52,978 nt of DNA, from positions 1 through 52,978 of the forward strand of contig WGDP01000056.1 in assembly GCA_015493215.1 (NCBI GenBank), in the 5' to 3' direction. Each line of letters opens with the position of its first letter. The first letter of the stretch is position 1. The position numbers were made by a program, and so were the translations under genes. Shown here piece after piece: positions 20,070 to 30,447 of the stretch. Under the pieces are notes generated by a model. It did not search any database. It saw only the letters and a list, made by a program, of their open reading frames with translations, and had not been told where the DNA came from. The DNA is from Bacteroidales bacterium. Its GTDB lineage: Bacteria; Bacteroidota; Bacteroidia; Bacteroidales; F082.

Positions 20070-20969
20070 CTACTTTACCACCAGCATGGGAACCGTATTA
20101 TTTTTTGAAATAACCTTTTCGGCAAAACTACCCAAAAGTACGGCATCGAGCATTGAATGGCTTTTAGTGCCTAAAATCAACAAATCCGTATCATTAGTTT
20201 TAAGGTAGCTAAGCAACGAATGATAGGGTTTACGAGTATCCCCCACAAAATCAACATTTAACTTTGTACTATGGTAATTTTTTGTACTGTCCTTTATAAA
20301 ATTTTCAAAACTTTCTTTCAGGTCTTTGGTATAATCGTCATAAATCTTTTTAAACTCACTCATACTTAACTGATGGGTTTCGCCAAACATTTCAGCCAAC
20401 TGGGCATGACTGGGCATATGGCCTATGTGTAAGCAGGTTATTGTAGGGGCACCGGATACCAGCCCGCAAAACTCCAGTGCTTTATGAAGAATCTTTTCTG
20501 ACAATTCGGTTTGATCGAGAGCAATAACAATGTTCGACAGTTTACGCTTTGATTGTTCAGGTACAATTAAGGTTTGCGAAGGTATATGCCTGATAATAAC
20601 CTTGTTCATTGAACCATGTGACCCGTTTTCTTTGCCCATCACTATTAAATCGGTTTCCTTGCGGTTAAACTGATGATAAAACTTTTGAACAAACAAACCT
20701 GCTTCCGCATGATTTTTAATATGTTTAATCTTTTTGTACTGCGGCGTTATGGTCTCATTCATTTTTTGTTTGATGGATGCCAGTAATTCGTCTCCATCCT
20801 TTTTACCCCCATCTTGTTGAAGTGCATCAAACGAGTTACGTGCTGTAAACACAAATAAATTATTTACCGTTCGAATAGGAATTTTTGTTGACAGAAAATC
20901 AACATATTTTATTACCGTTGTGTCTAACTTAGTAAAGTTAACACCAACTATTGCATTGTCTGTTTTCAT
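20070..20969 (-). CDS. Universal stress protein (tandem UspA-like)
   Basis: C-terminal DLLILGTKSHSMLDAVLLGSFAEKVISKNNTVPMLVVK; internal DLIVMGKENGSHGSMNKVIIRHIPSQTLIVPE repeat of the same motif. Confidence 0.82.
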   Translation of the reverse strand: MKTDNAIVGVNFTKLDTTVIKYVDFLSTKIPIRTVNNLFVFTARNSFDALQQDGGKKDGDELLASIKQKMNETITPQYKKIKHIKNHAEAGLFVQKFYHQFNRKETDLIVMGKENGSHGSMNKVIIRHIPSQTLIVPEQSKRKLSNIVIALDQTELSEKILHKALEFCGLVSGAPTITCLHIGHMPSHAQLAEMFGETHQLSMSEFKKIYDDYTKDLKESFENFIKDSTKNYHSTKLNVDFVGDTRKPYHSLLSYLKTNDTDLLILGTKSHSMLDAVLLGSFAEKVISKNNTVPMLVVK

Positions 20970-20994
20970 GATTTTTAATTTTTATTGCTAACCA

Positions 20995-23577
20995 CTAAAT
21001 ATTCATTTTACCCCTGCGTTTGTAAAATCTGAGCACCAGCATTTTTACCACATCGTTAAATACAAACCATGTAAGCGCATAGGCCCATGCTAGGCCAGCC
21101 CACTTCCAACCGGTTGGTGTAATCAGTCCAAAACCATAAATGGCAATAAGCGAGCCAATAACGGCTGACAGGAATGAAGCGTTGAAAAGTATTTTAGCAG
21201 GAAATGGCTTCTTCCAAAACCAGTTGGTGGTACGGGTATTGTAAATGGTACCGTGGCCTGCCACAATAAGTTTCATAAAAATAACCGACTGTATCATTTC
21301 AGCCGAAAGCTTGAAATAATCGCGCAACAGGAAAAAGGCAAGGAACGAAGAGATAACTCCTGCAAACCCAAGCCAACTTGAAAGAATCAGAATTTCCGAC
21401 ATGTCCCACGACACCGGTTTCTTATTAATTTTTGTATTGTCATAAGCAATGGTTAAAATAGGAATGTCGTTAAGCAATGCAAGGATGATAATCATCAAAG
21501 CCGTTACCGGATAAAACTGAAAAATCACAATGGAAGCTGTCATAAACAGAATCACCCGGATGGTTTCGGCAATTCGGTAAATGGTGTATCCTTTCATTCT
21601 TTCAAAGGTAATACGAGCCTGTTTAACCGCATCGTTAATCACCCTTAATCCGGGTGACATTAATACTATATCTGCTGAAGCGCGGGCAGCATCGGTAGCG
21701 CCACTGACGGCAATACCGCAATCGGCTTTTTTGAGCGCCGGGGCATCATTAACACCGTCACCGGTCATACCGATAATGTGTTTAGCTTTTTGCAATTTAT
21801 CTACAATAAAGTATTTGTCCTCAGGAAATACCTGCGCAAAGCCATTGGCTCCTTCAATAATTTCTACAATCTCCGATTCGTGTTGCTTGATGTGTCCTTT
21901 GGGCAGCGGAATGTTTTCCAACTCCTTCTGAACCTCCTTGACCACCTCATTTGAATATTCATCGGCTTTGGCTTTATCGTTATATACCTTATTAAAGATG
22001 GTTTCCGAAATTACCTTGGCCAGCAGGTCATACTCTTTTGTATCGTGGCCTTTAAGCTGATTGATGTTTTCGATTTCGGTTCCAATGTTAAGCACCCCCG
22101 AAATGTACTGAGCCACGGCAAGGTTGTCGCCTGTAACCATTTTTACATCTACGCCGTGCTCTTTTAAATCGGAAATGGTTTCCTTTGAGTCATCGCGGGG
22201 CGGGTCGAACAACGGGATGAGGCCAACAAGCTGAAACTCTTTCTCTCCCTTTTTCTTAATGGCAACCCCCAATGTTCTAAAACCTTTTTGAGCATATTGA
22301 TTAACGGCAACATTAAGCTTTTCCTCATCAAAATTCTTTTTACTCAAATCTGCAATAACCTGAGGAGCTCCTTTGGTTACCGTCAATTCGTTATACTCGG
22401 CTTCGGTACGTTTGCTAACAGGATCGAAGGGAATAAACTTTTTAAGTTGAAAACCGGCCAGCTTAGCACTAAGATTTTTTTCTTTAAGATAATTGAATAT
22501 TGGTTTTTCAATGGGGTCGTTGTTTTCCTCTTTTGAGGCCAACGCACCGTAAAACAGCACATCATCCGCGCCATAGCCATCCACAAACCAGGGGTCGGAA
22601 ATGGTCATCTCATTTTTAGTGAGGGTACCTGTTTTGTCGGAGCAGAGGATGTCCATTCCTGCCAACTCTTCGATGGCTTGCAACCTGCTGACAATGGCCT
22701 GCTTTTTAGCAAGGTTAACAGCACCTACGGCCATGGTTACGGTAAGCACTGCCGGAAGGGCAACCGGAATGGCCGCAACCGTAAGAACCAGTGAGAATTC
22801 AAGCAGATCAAAAATATTTTCGTGTCGGAAAAGGCCCACAAAAATAATAACTGCAACCAGCACTACCGTTATTAAAATAAGAAAATTGCCCACGGTAACC
22901 ACCATTTTTTGGAAATGGCTTCGCTGTTCTTTTTCGGCTTTTGCCACCAGTTTCACTGTTTTTCCAAAGTAGGTATCCAGTCCGGTTTTGGTAACTCTGG
23001 CAATCATTTCACCTTTTTTGATGATGGCGTTACCATATATTTCGTCACCTACATTTTTTGTAACAGGCAACGATTCTCCTGTAAGTGCCGACATGTCAGC
23101 AAGCAAATATTCGCCCTGCAACAATTGGGCATCCGCCGGAACAATGTCGCCAATTTTCAGTTTTACAATGTCGCCGGGCACAATTTCTTTGGCATCCAGC
23201 TCAAACCATTTCCCGTCGCGCAGCACCAGTGATTTTTGTGCCAGCGATTGCTTTAGTGCCTTAATGGCGTTCAGGGCTTTCGACTCCTGGTAAAAGTCCA
23301 AAACGGCATTTACCAGCAGCATGATAACGATAATGGTAAAATCTTCCCATTTTTTTACCGCAGCCGACAAAATGGCAGCCACCTCAATCATCCATGGAAT
23401 AGGCCCCCAAAACCTCCTGAATATCCTATGAAACAGCGTTTCCTCTTTATCAGGAATCTCATTAAGACCATATTTTTCCAACCGTTTCTTAGCTTCAGCA
23501 GATGACAACCCCTGTACTGATGAAGGAGCTTCTGCATTCGCTGACTTCGAGACTTTCTTTTCTTTAAAATCATTCAT
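20995..23577 (-). CDS. Plasma-membrane proton-efflux P-type ATPase (P3A-like)
   Basis: SALTGESLPV, CSDKTGTLTKNEM, MVTGDN, MTGDGVNDAPALKKADCGIAVSGATDAARASADIVL, RFWGPIPWMIEVAAILS. Confidence 0.9.
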   Translation of the reverse strand: MNDFKEKKVSKSANAEAPSSVQGLSSAEAKKRLEKYGLNEIPDKEETLFHRIFRRFWGPIPWMIEVAAILSAAVKKWEDFTIIVIMLLVNAVLDFYQESKALNAIKALKQSLAQKSLVLRDGKWFELDAKEIVPGDIVKLKIGDIVPADAQLLQGEYLLADMSALTGESLPVTKNVGDEIYGNAIIKKGEMIARVTKTGLDTYFGKTVKLVAKAEKEQRSHFQKMVVTVGNFLILITVVLVAVIIFVGLFRHENIFDLLEFSLVLTVAAIPVALPAVLTVTMAVGAVNLAKKQAIVSRLQAIEELAGMDILCSDKTGTLTKNEMTISDPWFVDGYGADDVLFYGALASKEENNDPIEKPIFNYLKEKNLSAKLAGFQLKKFIPFDPVSKRTEAEYNELTVTKGAPQVIADLSKKNFDEEKLNVAVNQYAQKGFRTLGVAIKKKGEKEFQLVGLIPLFDPPRDDSKETISDLKEHGVDVKMVTGDNLAVAQYISGVLNIGTEIENINQLKGHDTKEYDLLAKVISETIFNKVYNDKAKADEYSNEVVKEVQKELENIPLPKGHIKQHESEIVEIIEGANGFAQVFPEDKYFIVDKLQKAKHIIGMTGDGVNDAPALKKADCGIAVSGATDAARASADIVLMSPGLRVINDAVKQARITFERMKGYTIYRIAETIRVILFMTASIVIFQFYPVTALMIIILALLNDIPILTIAYDNTKINKKPVSWDMSEILILSSWLGFAGVISSFLAFFLLRDYFKLSAEMIQSVIFMKLIVAGHGTIYNTRTTNWFWKKPFPAKILFNASFLSAVIGSLIAIYGFGLITPTGWKWAGLAWAYALTWFVFNDVVKMLVLRFYKRRGKMNI

Positions 23578-23670
23578 AGATACTCAACTTTATTTAATAA
23601 GTAAATACTCACTTGCAAAATTACAATATTTTTTTCGTACAATCAAACAAATGTAAGTATTTTCACTATA

Positions 23671-23689
23671 TTTAACACCATGAGTTAAA
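23671..23689. promoter_or_regulatory. Candidate operator TTTAAC-N7-GTTAAA in the divergent ATPase/permease intergenic region
   Basis: 6-bp inverted arms read directly, between divergent genes. Confidence 0.3.
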
Positions 23690-23761
23690 ATATTATAACA
23701 AACAATATATGGCATTTTAATTGATAAAAGGATTTACTTTGTAAAAATATACTTAAACAAT

Positions 23762-25057
23762 ATGGCAAAAGATAAGAAACTCTCACTTGTGGAAGTGATA
23801 TCCATGGCAGTAGGCACCATGATTGGAGCCAGCATTTTTTCTATTTTTGGTTTGGGTGCTAAAATTGCCGGTCACGATTTGCCGGAGGCATTTATATTGT
23901 CGGGAATTTATGCATTGGCGGTTGCCTATTCGTACGCCATTTTAGGCTCAAAAATAATATCAAATGCCGGGCCGATAGCATTTATATTAAAAGGACTTGG
24001 TGACAACATTGTTACAGGAGCGTTAAGCATATTAATGTGGCTCACCTACATTGTTTCTATTTCGTTGTTTACCAAAGGATTTGCCGGGTACTTTTTACCA
24101 CTGTTTCATTTATCCTCCACTCCTCTTTCGTTAGGTATTGTAGAAGTTCTGCTTATTTCATTTTTCACGGCGCTCAACTTTTTTGGTAGCAAGGCAGTTG
24201 GAAAAGCCGAATTTTATATTGTACTAACCAAACTGTTAATTTTGCTGGTATTTATTTTGGGAGGCATCTTTACCATTAAAAGTAGTTTAATTCAACCGGC
24301 TTTTGATCATTCCCATTCCATGGGCTTGCTCAATGCTTCGGTAATCTTCTTTTTGTCGTACATGGGTTTTGGATTAATTACCAATGCATCCGAAAATATT
24401 AAAAACCCTGCCAAAAATGTTCCCCGGGCTATTTTTATCAGCATTGGCGTGGTAATGATTATTTACATATTAATTTCGTTGGTAACCATTGGCAACCTGC
24501 CTCTGCCTGAAATTATTAAAGCACAGGAGAATGCACTTGCAGAAGCGGCTCGCCCGTTTCTTGGTAACTTTGGGTTTTTACTAATCTCCATTGGGGCTTT
24601 GTTTTCTATCTCATCGGCTTTAAATGCCACCATTTTCGGCGGAGCCAACATAGCCTATTCACTGGCAAAAGATGGAGAACTACCGGAAATTATTGAACGT
24701 AAAATATGGTTTAAATCAACCGAAGGATTGTATATTACGGCCGGACTGGGTTTGCTGTTTGCATTGCTTTTCGACCTAAGTGAAATAGCCACCATCACAA
24801 GCAGCGTATTTACGGTAATCTACATTTTCGTTCTAATATCACACCTTAAACTATACAAGGAGTTTGGCGGAAAACGGGTATTAATAGGGTTTAACCTCCT
24901 ACTTTTGATAGCCGTTTTTATTGCATTAATGGTATATCAATGGCATACGCAAATGAGTGCCTTTTACGGAAGCATCGTTATTTTTGGTGCAGCTTTGATT
25001 GTTGAGTATTTTTACAGAAAAATATCGAAACGTGTATTTATAAGTAAAAAAGAATAG
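23762..25057 (+). CDS. APC-superfamily amino-acid permease (paralogue 1)
   Basis: MAKDKKLSLVEVISMAVGTMIGASIFSIFGLG; 12-TM pattern; paralogous to 25774..27069. Confidence 0.87.
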   Translation: MAKDKKLSLVEVISMAVGTMIGASIFSIFGLGAKIAGHDLPEAFILSGIYALAVAYSYAILGSKIISNAGPIAFILKGLGDNIVTGALSILMWLTYIVSISLFTKGFAGYFLPLFHLSSTPLSLGIVEVLLISFFTALNFFGSKAVGKAEFYIVLTKLLILLVFILGGIFTIKSSLIQPAFDHSHSMGLLNASVIFFLSYMGFGLITNASENIKNPAKNVPRAIFISIGVVMIIYILISLVTIGNLPLPEIIKAQENALAEAARPFLGNFGFLLISIGALFSISSALNATIFGGANIAYSLAKDGELPEIIERKIWFKSTEGLYITAGLGLLFALLFDLSEIATITSSVFTVIYIFVLISHLKLYKEFGGKRVLIGFNLLLLIAVFIALMVYQWHTQMSAFYGSIVIFGAALIVEYFYRKISKRVFISKKE

Positions 25058-25085
25058 ATTTTTTAACCTTTAAAATTATATAAAA

Positions 25086-25634
25086 ATGACAACTTTATTA
25101 GAAACACAAATTAAACATTGGTGGATTTCCTTACTGTTAGGAATCCTTTTTGTAGGTATGGGTATATGGGTGGTATTAACCCCTATTGCAAGTTACCTTA
25201 CTCTGAGCATCTTTTTTAGCGCCGTTATTTTTACCTCCGGTATTTTCGGAATCATATTTTCTGTTGCCAACAAAGAACATATGAAAGGTTGGGGATGGCA
25301 TCTGATTGGTTCGATACTGGACTTAGTAATTGGAACCATTTTGCTGATATATCCCTCATTAAGCATGGTTGTTTTACCATTTGTTGTTGGATTTTGGTTT
25401 ATGTTTAGCGGATTTGCTACCATCGGGATTTCAGGAGAATTTAAATCAATGGGGTGGAAATCATCAGGTTGGGGTATCGCCTTCGGAATACTGATGATAC
25501 TTTTTTCATTCTTGCTGATTGTTAATCCTTTAATTGGAGCCGCAACGGTTGTTTATATGACATCCATGGCATTTTTTACTTTCGGTTTCTTTAGGATTTA
25601 TTTGGCGTTTCAGCTTAAAAAGCTTAATGGCTGA
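25086..25634 (+). CDS. hdeD: HdeD/DUF308-family membrane protein
   Basis: WWISLLLGILFVGMGIWVVLTPIASYLTLSIFFSAVIFTSGIFGI...GSILDLVIGTILLIYPSLSMVVLPFVVGFWFMFSG. Confidence 0.85.
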   Translation: MTTLLETQIKHWWISLLLGILFVGMGIWVVLTPIASYLTLSIFFSAVIFTSGIFGIIFSVANKEHMKGWGWHLIGSILDLVIGTILLIYPSLSMVVLPFVVGFWFMFSGFATIGISGEFKSMGWKSSGWGIAFGILMILFSFLLIVNPLIGAATVVYMTSMAFFTFGFFRIYLAFQLKKLNG

Positions 25635-25699
25635 TGCCATGTTGATTAAAATATGCTTTAAGCAAAAGTTTATTTCCTTTGTAAAAGCAAAAAGTACTT

Positions 25700-25725
25700 C
25701 TACCACGGGCTAAACCCCGTGGTAG
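25700..25725. repeat. REP-like palindrome CTACCACGGG-CTAAAC-CCCGTGGTAG
   Basis: 10-bp perfect arms in intergenic DNA. Confidence 0.7.
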
Positions 25726-25773
25726 AGGAGATGCAATCTGGTAAAAGTATAACCGATTTACTTAATTTACAGT

Positions 25774-27069
25774 ATGGCAAAAGATAAAATAGGTTTGTTA
25801 AGTGCCGTTTCCATTGGGATTGGCGGCATGGTTGGCGGTGGAATATTTGCCGTACTGGGTTTGTCGGTTGAGCTTGCAAAGGGAGGAACGCCGGTGGCTT
25901 TTTTGGTGGCTGGGGTTATCGCATTCCTCACTTCTTACTCTTACGCAAAACTCTCGCTCGCCTTTCCAAATACCGGTGGCACAGTTGAATTCATTAATCA
26001 GGGTTATGGCCGTAATGTTTTTAGCGGAGGCCTTAACAACCTGTTGTGGATTAGCTACGTAATCATGCTGTCGCTCTATGCTTCTGCTTTTGGTTCGTAT
26101 GGTGCCAGCCTGATAAAAATTACAGGTAACTTTGCATGGGATAAACACATTCTTCTTTCGGCAATTATTATTTTCAGCACCTTATTAAATTATATCAGCT
26201 TTAAAGCGGTGAGCATTACCGAAAGTTTTGCCGTGTACATCAAAATTTTCATTTTAATAATTTTTGTTGTTATCGGCTTTTGGGGGCTGGGAAGCAATCC
26301 CAACCTTCATCAACTTGAATTGGTTAACTGGGTTGGCCCGTTTAAGCTGCTAAGTGGTGGCATGGTAATTTTTGTGGCTTACGAAGGCTTTGAACTTATT
26401 GCCAATGCCGTACCCAATATTAAAAATCCTAAGAAGAATATATCCCGTTCTTACTACTATTCCGTGCTTTTTGTAATTCTGCTTTATATTTTAATCGCCA
26501 TCATCACCGTTGGTTCTGTTTCGTTTGACAACATTGCCAAAGCACAGGAATATGTGCTGGCTGTGGCCGCCGAGCCTATGTTGGGAAAAGCGGGTTTTAT
26601 GATTATTGGTATTACTGCCCTTATTTCAACATTTTCGGCCATTAATGTCAGTTTATATGGTGGCAGCCGTGTAAACTACGAGCTGGCTGAAGACGATGAA
26701 CTATCCCATGAGTTTACCACTAAGTTTTGGAATCAGCCCATTGGTTTGCTGATAATTGCACTGTTGACACTTACCGTTGCCAATGCATTTAATCTGGAAA
26801 GCATTTCCACTTCGGGAAGTGCCGGCTTTTTGCTGATATTCGGATTGGTAAATCTGGCAAACTATAAACTTGCCAAACAAGTTAACGCATCAAAATGGTT
26901 GGCAATGACGGGCTTTCTGCTTTGTATGGCAGCATTGGCAGCCTTGCTGGCTCAACAGTTCGACACAAATCCGGCAGGTGCATTGATAGGTATTTCGATT
27001 ATTTTTGTGTCGTTTATTTTGGAATGGATTTATAAAGCTTTCGATAAAAAAAATAACCCGTCAGCATGA
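25774..27069 (+). CDS. APC-superfamily amino-acid permease (paralogue 2)
   Basis: MAKDKIGLLSAVSIGIGGMVGGGIFAVLGLSVELAKGG; ATGA overlap with downstream gene. Confidence 0.87.
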   Translation: MAKDKIGLLSAVSIGIGGMVGGGIFAVLGLSVELAKGGTPVAFLVAGVIAFLTSYSYAKLSLAFPNTGGTVEFINQGYGRNVFSGGLNNLLWISYVIMLSLYASAFGSYGASLIKITGNFAWDKHILLSAIIIFSTLLNYISFKAVSITESFAVYIKIFILIIFVVIGFWGLGSNPNLHQLELVNWVGPFKLLSGGMVIFVAYEGFELIANAVPNIKNPKKNISRSYYYSVLFVILLYILIAIITVGSVSFDNIAKAQEYVLAVAAEPMLGKAGFMIIGITALISTFSAINVSLYGGSRVNYELAEDDELSHEFTTKFWNQPIGLLIIALLTLTVANAFNLESISTSGSAGFLLIFGLVNLANYKLAKQVNASKWLAMTGFLLCMAALAALLAQQFDTNPAGALIGISIIFVSFILEWIYKAFDKKNNPSA

Positions 27070-28349
27070 GCCATATTGTTAATAACCTGTCCCCCGATTT
27101 TTTAAAGTTCATATTGGTAACAATATTTTCGTTGCTTATTGGACTGGAACAGCGCAGGCAGCATATTGGCGAGCAGGAAGAGCAAACTTTTGGTGCCGAC
27201 CGAACCTTTACTTTTGTAGGCATTCTGGGTTTTATACTGTACATTGTTGCTCCGGACACATTACTTCCGTTTTTGCTGGGAGGTGTGGCCTTGACAGTTT
27301 TTCTTGCTATTTTTTATCTGAAAAAAATTGAAAAGCAAAAGCTCTTTGGTATAACTTCACTGGTTGTTGTTTTAATTGTTTATAGCCTCGGCCCGCTAAT
27401 TTACATGAAACCTTTGTGGTTTAGCATGCTGGTAGTTACTACTGTATTAATTATGGTTGAGTTGAAACCTCAGTTTAAATTACTTACCAAACGGTTTGAC
27501 AACGATGAATTTATTATTCTCGCCAAGTTTTTACTAATGGCAGGCATTGTACTTCCGCTGCTGTCAAATAATGAAATAAGCCCTGCAATCCCAATTTCAC
27601 CCTATAAAATATGGCTGGCAGTGGTTGTTATTTCCGGTATTTCTTATTTGAGCTACCTAATTCAAAAGTTTATTCTTCCATCCAACGGAATGATCATCAC
27701 CGGATTGCTTGGCGGTATGTACAGCAGTACTGCCACCACTGTTGTGTTGGCTCGTAAAAGTAAAAGCAGCAACGCTTCCATTTGTCTGGTTTCATCTTCA
27801 ATAATCATGGCCACGGGAGTGATGTTTATCCGTGTTTTGCTGTTGGCTTTTGTTTTTAATGCCTCTGTTGCCAAAACATTGCTTTTGCCACTGACAATTC
27901 TTACGATATTTACTTTTGCAGTGGCCTGGGTAGTGTTTAAGTTTGGTGATAAGGGTCGTGACGATAAACTTGAAAACAACAAAGCCCGCAACCCGCTGGA
28001 ATTTAAAACAGCCATTTTATTTGCAGTATTGTTTGTGGTTTTTGCACTGCTTACACGCTACGTTATGAATACTTACGGAACCAAAGGGTTAAACCTTTTA
28101 TCGCTGGTTGTTGGTGTTACCGATATCGACCCGTTTTTACTGAGTTTGTTTACCGGAAAATATCACATTACCATGGATGCACTGGCACAGGCAACACTTA
28201 TTGCCGTTACCAGTAACAACGTCATCAAACTTGGATATGGTCTGTTTTTAGGCGATAAAAAGCTTTACAAAACACTGATTCTTGGCTTTTCTGCAATTAT
28301 TGCCGTAAGTGTTGTGCTGATATTGGCATGTCTAAATTCAATATCTTAG
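27066..28349 (+). CDS. MgtC/SapB-like membrane protein with DUF4010
   Basis: LVTIFSLLIGLEQRRQHIGEQEEQTFGADRTFTFVGILG (MgtC-like), GLLGGMYSSTATTVVLARKSK, VVGVTDIDPFLLSL. Confidence 0.82.
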   Translation: MSHIVNNLSPDFLKFILVTIFSLLIGLEQRRQHIGEQEEQTFGADRTFTFVGILGFILYIVAPDTLLPFLLGGVALTVFLAIFYLKKIEKQKLFGITSLVVVLIVYSLGPLIYMKPLWFSMLVVTTVLIMVELKPQFKLLTKRFDNDEFIILAKFLLMAGIVLPLLSNNEISPAIPISPYKIWLAVVVISGISYLSYLIQKFILPSNGMIITGLLGGMYSSTATTVVLARKSKSSNASICLVSSSIIMATGVMFIRVLLLAFVFNASVAKTLLLPLTILTIFTFAVAWVVFKFGDKGRDDKLENNKARNPLEFKTAILFAVLFVVFALLTRYVMNTYGTKGLNLLSLVVGVTDIDPFLLSLFTGKYHITMDALAQATLIAVTSNNVIKLGYGLFLGDKKLYKTLILGFSAIIAVSVVLILACLNSIS

Positions 28350-28458
28350 CGCAATAAAATTAGCAACAATCTTGTTATATGCTCGATGAGTGGAATTTTT
28401 GCACTTAATAGCCGATAGGTTTTTAAAAACCAAGTATTCATATTTAAAAATTAAAAAC

Positions 28459-30222
28459 ATGCACAAAATATTACTTGTTATTTTAACGCTTGTATCTTTC
28501 AATACACAGGCTCAAAACACGTACTATATCAACTTGTCAGGAAATAATTCAAATGATGGTTTAACAGAAAATACTGCCTGGCGAACGCTTAGCTATGCGG
28601 CATCATCATCAAGTCCGGTAACAGCCGGGGATACTGTATATATTAAGGCTGGCGACTATGGAAATGACGATGTATTTATTGATAAAAATTATGATGCAAA
28701 TGATGCTCGTATTTCATTTATTGGCTATCAAAATGTTCCGGGAGATATATCAGATTTTAATTTTACCTATGGTGACAATGTAGATCCTTCACTCATGCCA
28801 TTGATAAATCCCGGAGACAGGAATACCGGTGAAGGAATTAATCTGTCTGATATTTATTCAATAACCCTTAAAAATATCCAAATAGCTAATTGCCTGTCGG
28901 GAATCAGCATCTGGAATACTACCTCTATAAATTCAAATCATATTTTTGAAAATATTTTTTTACAAAATATCGGCTGGGAATATTCTACGGCAATTGCATT
29001 AAAAGAAGCAAACAACAACAGCATAAAAAACTGTCTTATAGTTAATTCCACAGGGGCAGGAATGGATATTTGGGGTGATAATAATCATATTGAGAATTGT
29101 AAAATTTACAGCAACGAAAGTCAGTTAATTTCAGATGGCACCTACACTTCAATGGATTATTATATTGTTGTAAAGGGAGATAATAATTTGATAAAAAACT
29201 GTTATGGTGAGCGCGATGGCGACTTGGAAGATGTCGGCCATGGATTTGAAATAAAGGAAAGTGGTCAAAATAATCTGTTTGTTGATTGTACGGTAAAAAA
29301 TATGATTGCCGGATGTTTTAGTGTTCGATGGGCAGGTGTACAGAACAATGAATTCAGAAATTGCCAAGCCATTGGAGGTATATCGGATGATGTTTCGGCT
29401 TTTATGATACGGGAAGGGGCAAACAACAATACATTTAATGCTTGTATATCGGATGGCTGTCAGGCCGGAATCCGTTTTTTATTGGCGGGAGAAGATGCGG
29501 ATACCTGTGGATATAATAACTCATTCAATAATTGTATTATTAAAAATTCAAAGTGGGCAATCGATCTAAATCCATACTATTACAATAGTGCTCCGGTGAA
29601 TGATAACAGAATAGCAAACTGTGTGATTGATAATGCAACCTATCTTTTTAATTGTGAAAGGCCAAATACCGGAAATCAGCTGGTAAACTGCATTATCACT
29701 AATGTTGATTCCTTGTCGACAGGGGATAATACGTTAAATTTTGAATATCAGTACTCCGATTTTTTTAATAATGGTTTTACCATGTTGTCAGGTTCGGGCA
29801 ATATCTCCACCGACCCTTTATTTATGGATGCATCGTCAGGAGATTATCTTCTGCAAAAAACAAGTCCATGTATCGATTCCGGAACATCACAAAATGCCCC
29901 TTTGGTAGATTTTGAAGGTGTTAGCCGTCCACAGGGAGCCGGATTTGATATGGGAATATACGAATACCATGAACCGTTTGGAACCATTGAACTCAATACC
30001 AATAAAATGGAAGTCTATCCAAATCCCACAACAGGGAAGGTCAATCTTCCAAGCCAATATCTCCACCAACATTACGATATTGTTTCCACAATGGGGAGTG
30101 TTGTAAAAAGGGGATTGCTTAAAGATGTCACAATCGATTTATCAGCCTTAGAGACAGGCATCTATTATATTATTATTAACGATGGGAAAACCGATAATGT
30201 AGGGGTAGTAATTAAGGAGTGA
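28459..30222 (+). CDS. Secreted right-handed beta-helix protein with T9SS type A C-terminal tail
   Basis: Preferred start MHKILLVILTLVSFNTQAQ (residue 24 of the listed ORF); NCxxxNN-type helix repeats; C-terminal MEVYPNPTTGKVNLPS...DLSALETGIYYIIIND. Confidence 0.85.
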   Translation: MHKILLVILTLVSFNTQAQNTYYINLSGNNSNDGLTENTAWRTLSYAASSSSPVTAGDTVYIKAGDYGNDDVFIDKNYDANDARISFIGYQNVPGDISDFNFTYGDNVDPSLMPLINPGDRNTGEGINLSDIYSITLKNIQIANCLSGISIWNTTSINSNHIFENIFLQNIGWEYSTAIALKEANNNSIKNCLIVNSTGAGMDIWGDNNHIENCKIYSNESQLISDGTYTSMDYYIVVKGDNNLIKNCYGERDGDLEDVGHGFEIKESGQNNLFVDCTVKNMIAGCFSVRWAGVQNNEFRNCQAIGGISDDVSAFMIREGANNNTFNACISDGCQAGIRFLLAGEDADTCGYNNSFNNCIIKNSKWAIDLNPYYYNSAPVNDNRIANCVIDNATYLFNCERPNTGNQLVNCIITNVDSLSTGDNTLNFEYQYSDFFNNGFTMLSGSGNISTDPLFMDASSGDYLLQKTSPCIDSGTSQNAPLVDFEGVSRPQGAGFDMGIYEYHEPFGTIELNTNKMEVYPNPTTGKVNLPSQYLHQHYDIVSTMGSVVKRGLLKDVTIDLSALETGIYYIIINDGKTDNVGVVIKE

Positions 30223-30266
30223 TGAAAATAGAGTCTGATTTACGTACCATCTTTCGTACCAGAAAT

Positions 30267-30306
30267 AAAAAATGGCTACCTGTAACTAACAGATAACCAT
30301 TTTTTT
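30267..30306. terminator. Intrinsic terminator after beta-helix gene
   Basis: AAAAATGGCTACCTGT-aacta-ACAGATAACCATTTTTTT. Confidence 0.7.
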
Positions 30307-30320
30307 AACAATACTTTTTG

Positions 30321-30394
30321 TGATCCCGGCAGGACTCGAACCTGCGACCCGCAGCTTAGAAGGCTGCTGCTCTATCCAGCTGAGCTACGAGACC
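30321..30394 (-). tRNA. tRNA-Arg (anticodon TCT)
   Basis: Reverse complement ggtctcgtagctcagctggatagagcagcagccttctaagctgcgggtcgcaggttcgagtcctgccgggatca folds as a cloverleaf; anticodon loop CTTCTAA. Confidence 0.93.
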
Positions 30395-30447
30395 AATTTG
30401 GCGTAAAGCGGCTGCAAAATTAACAATAATTGTCTATTGTCAAATAG

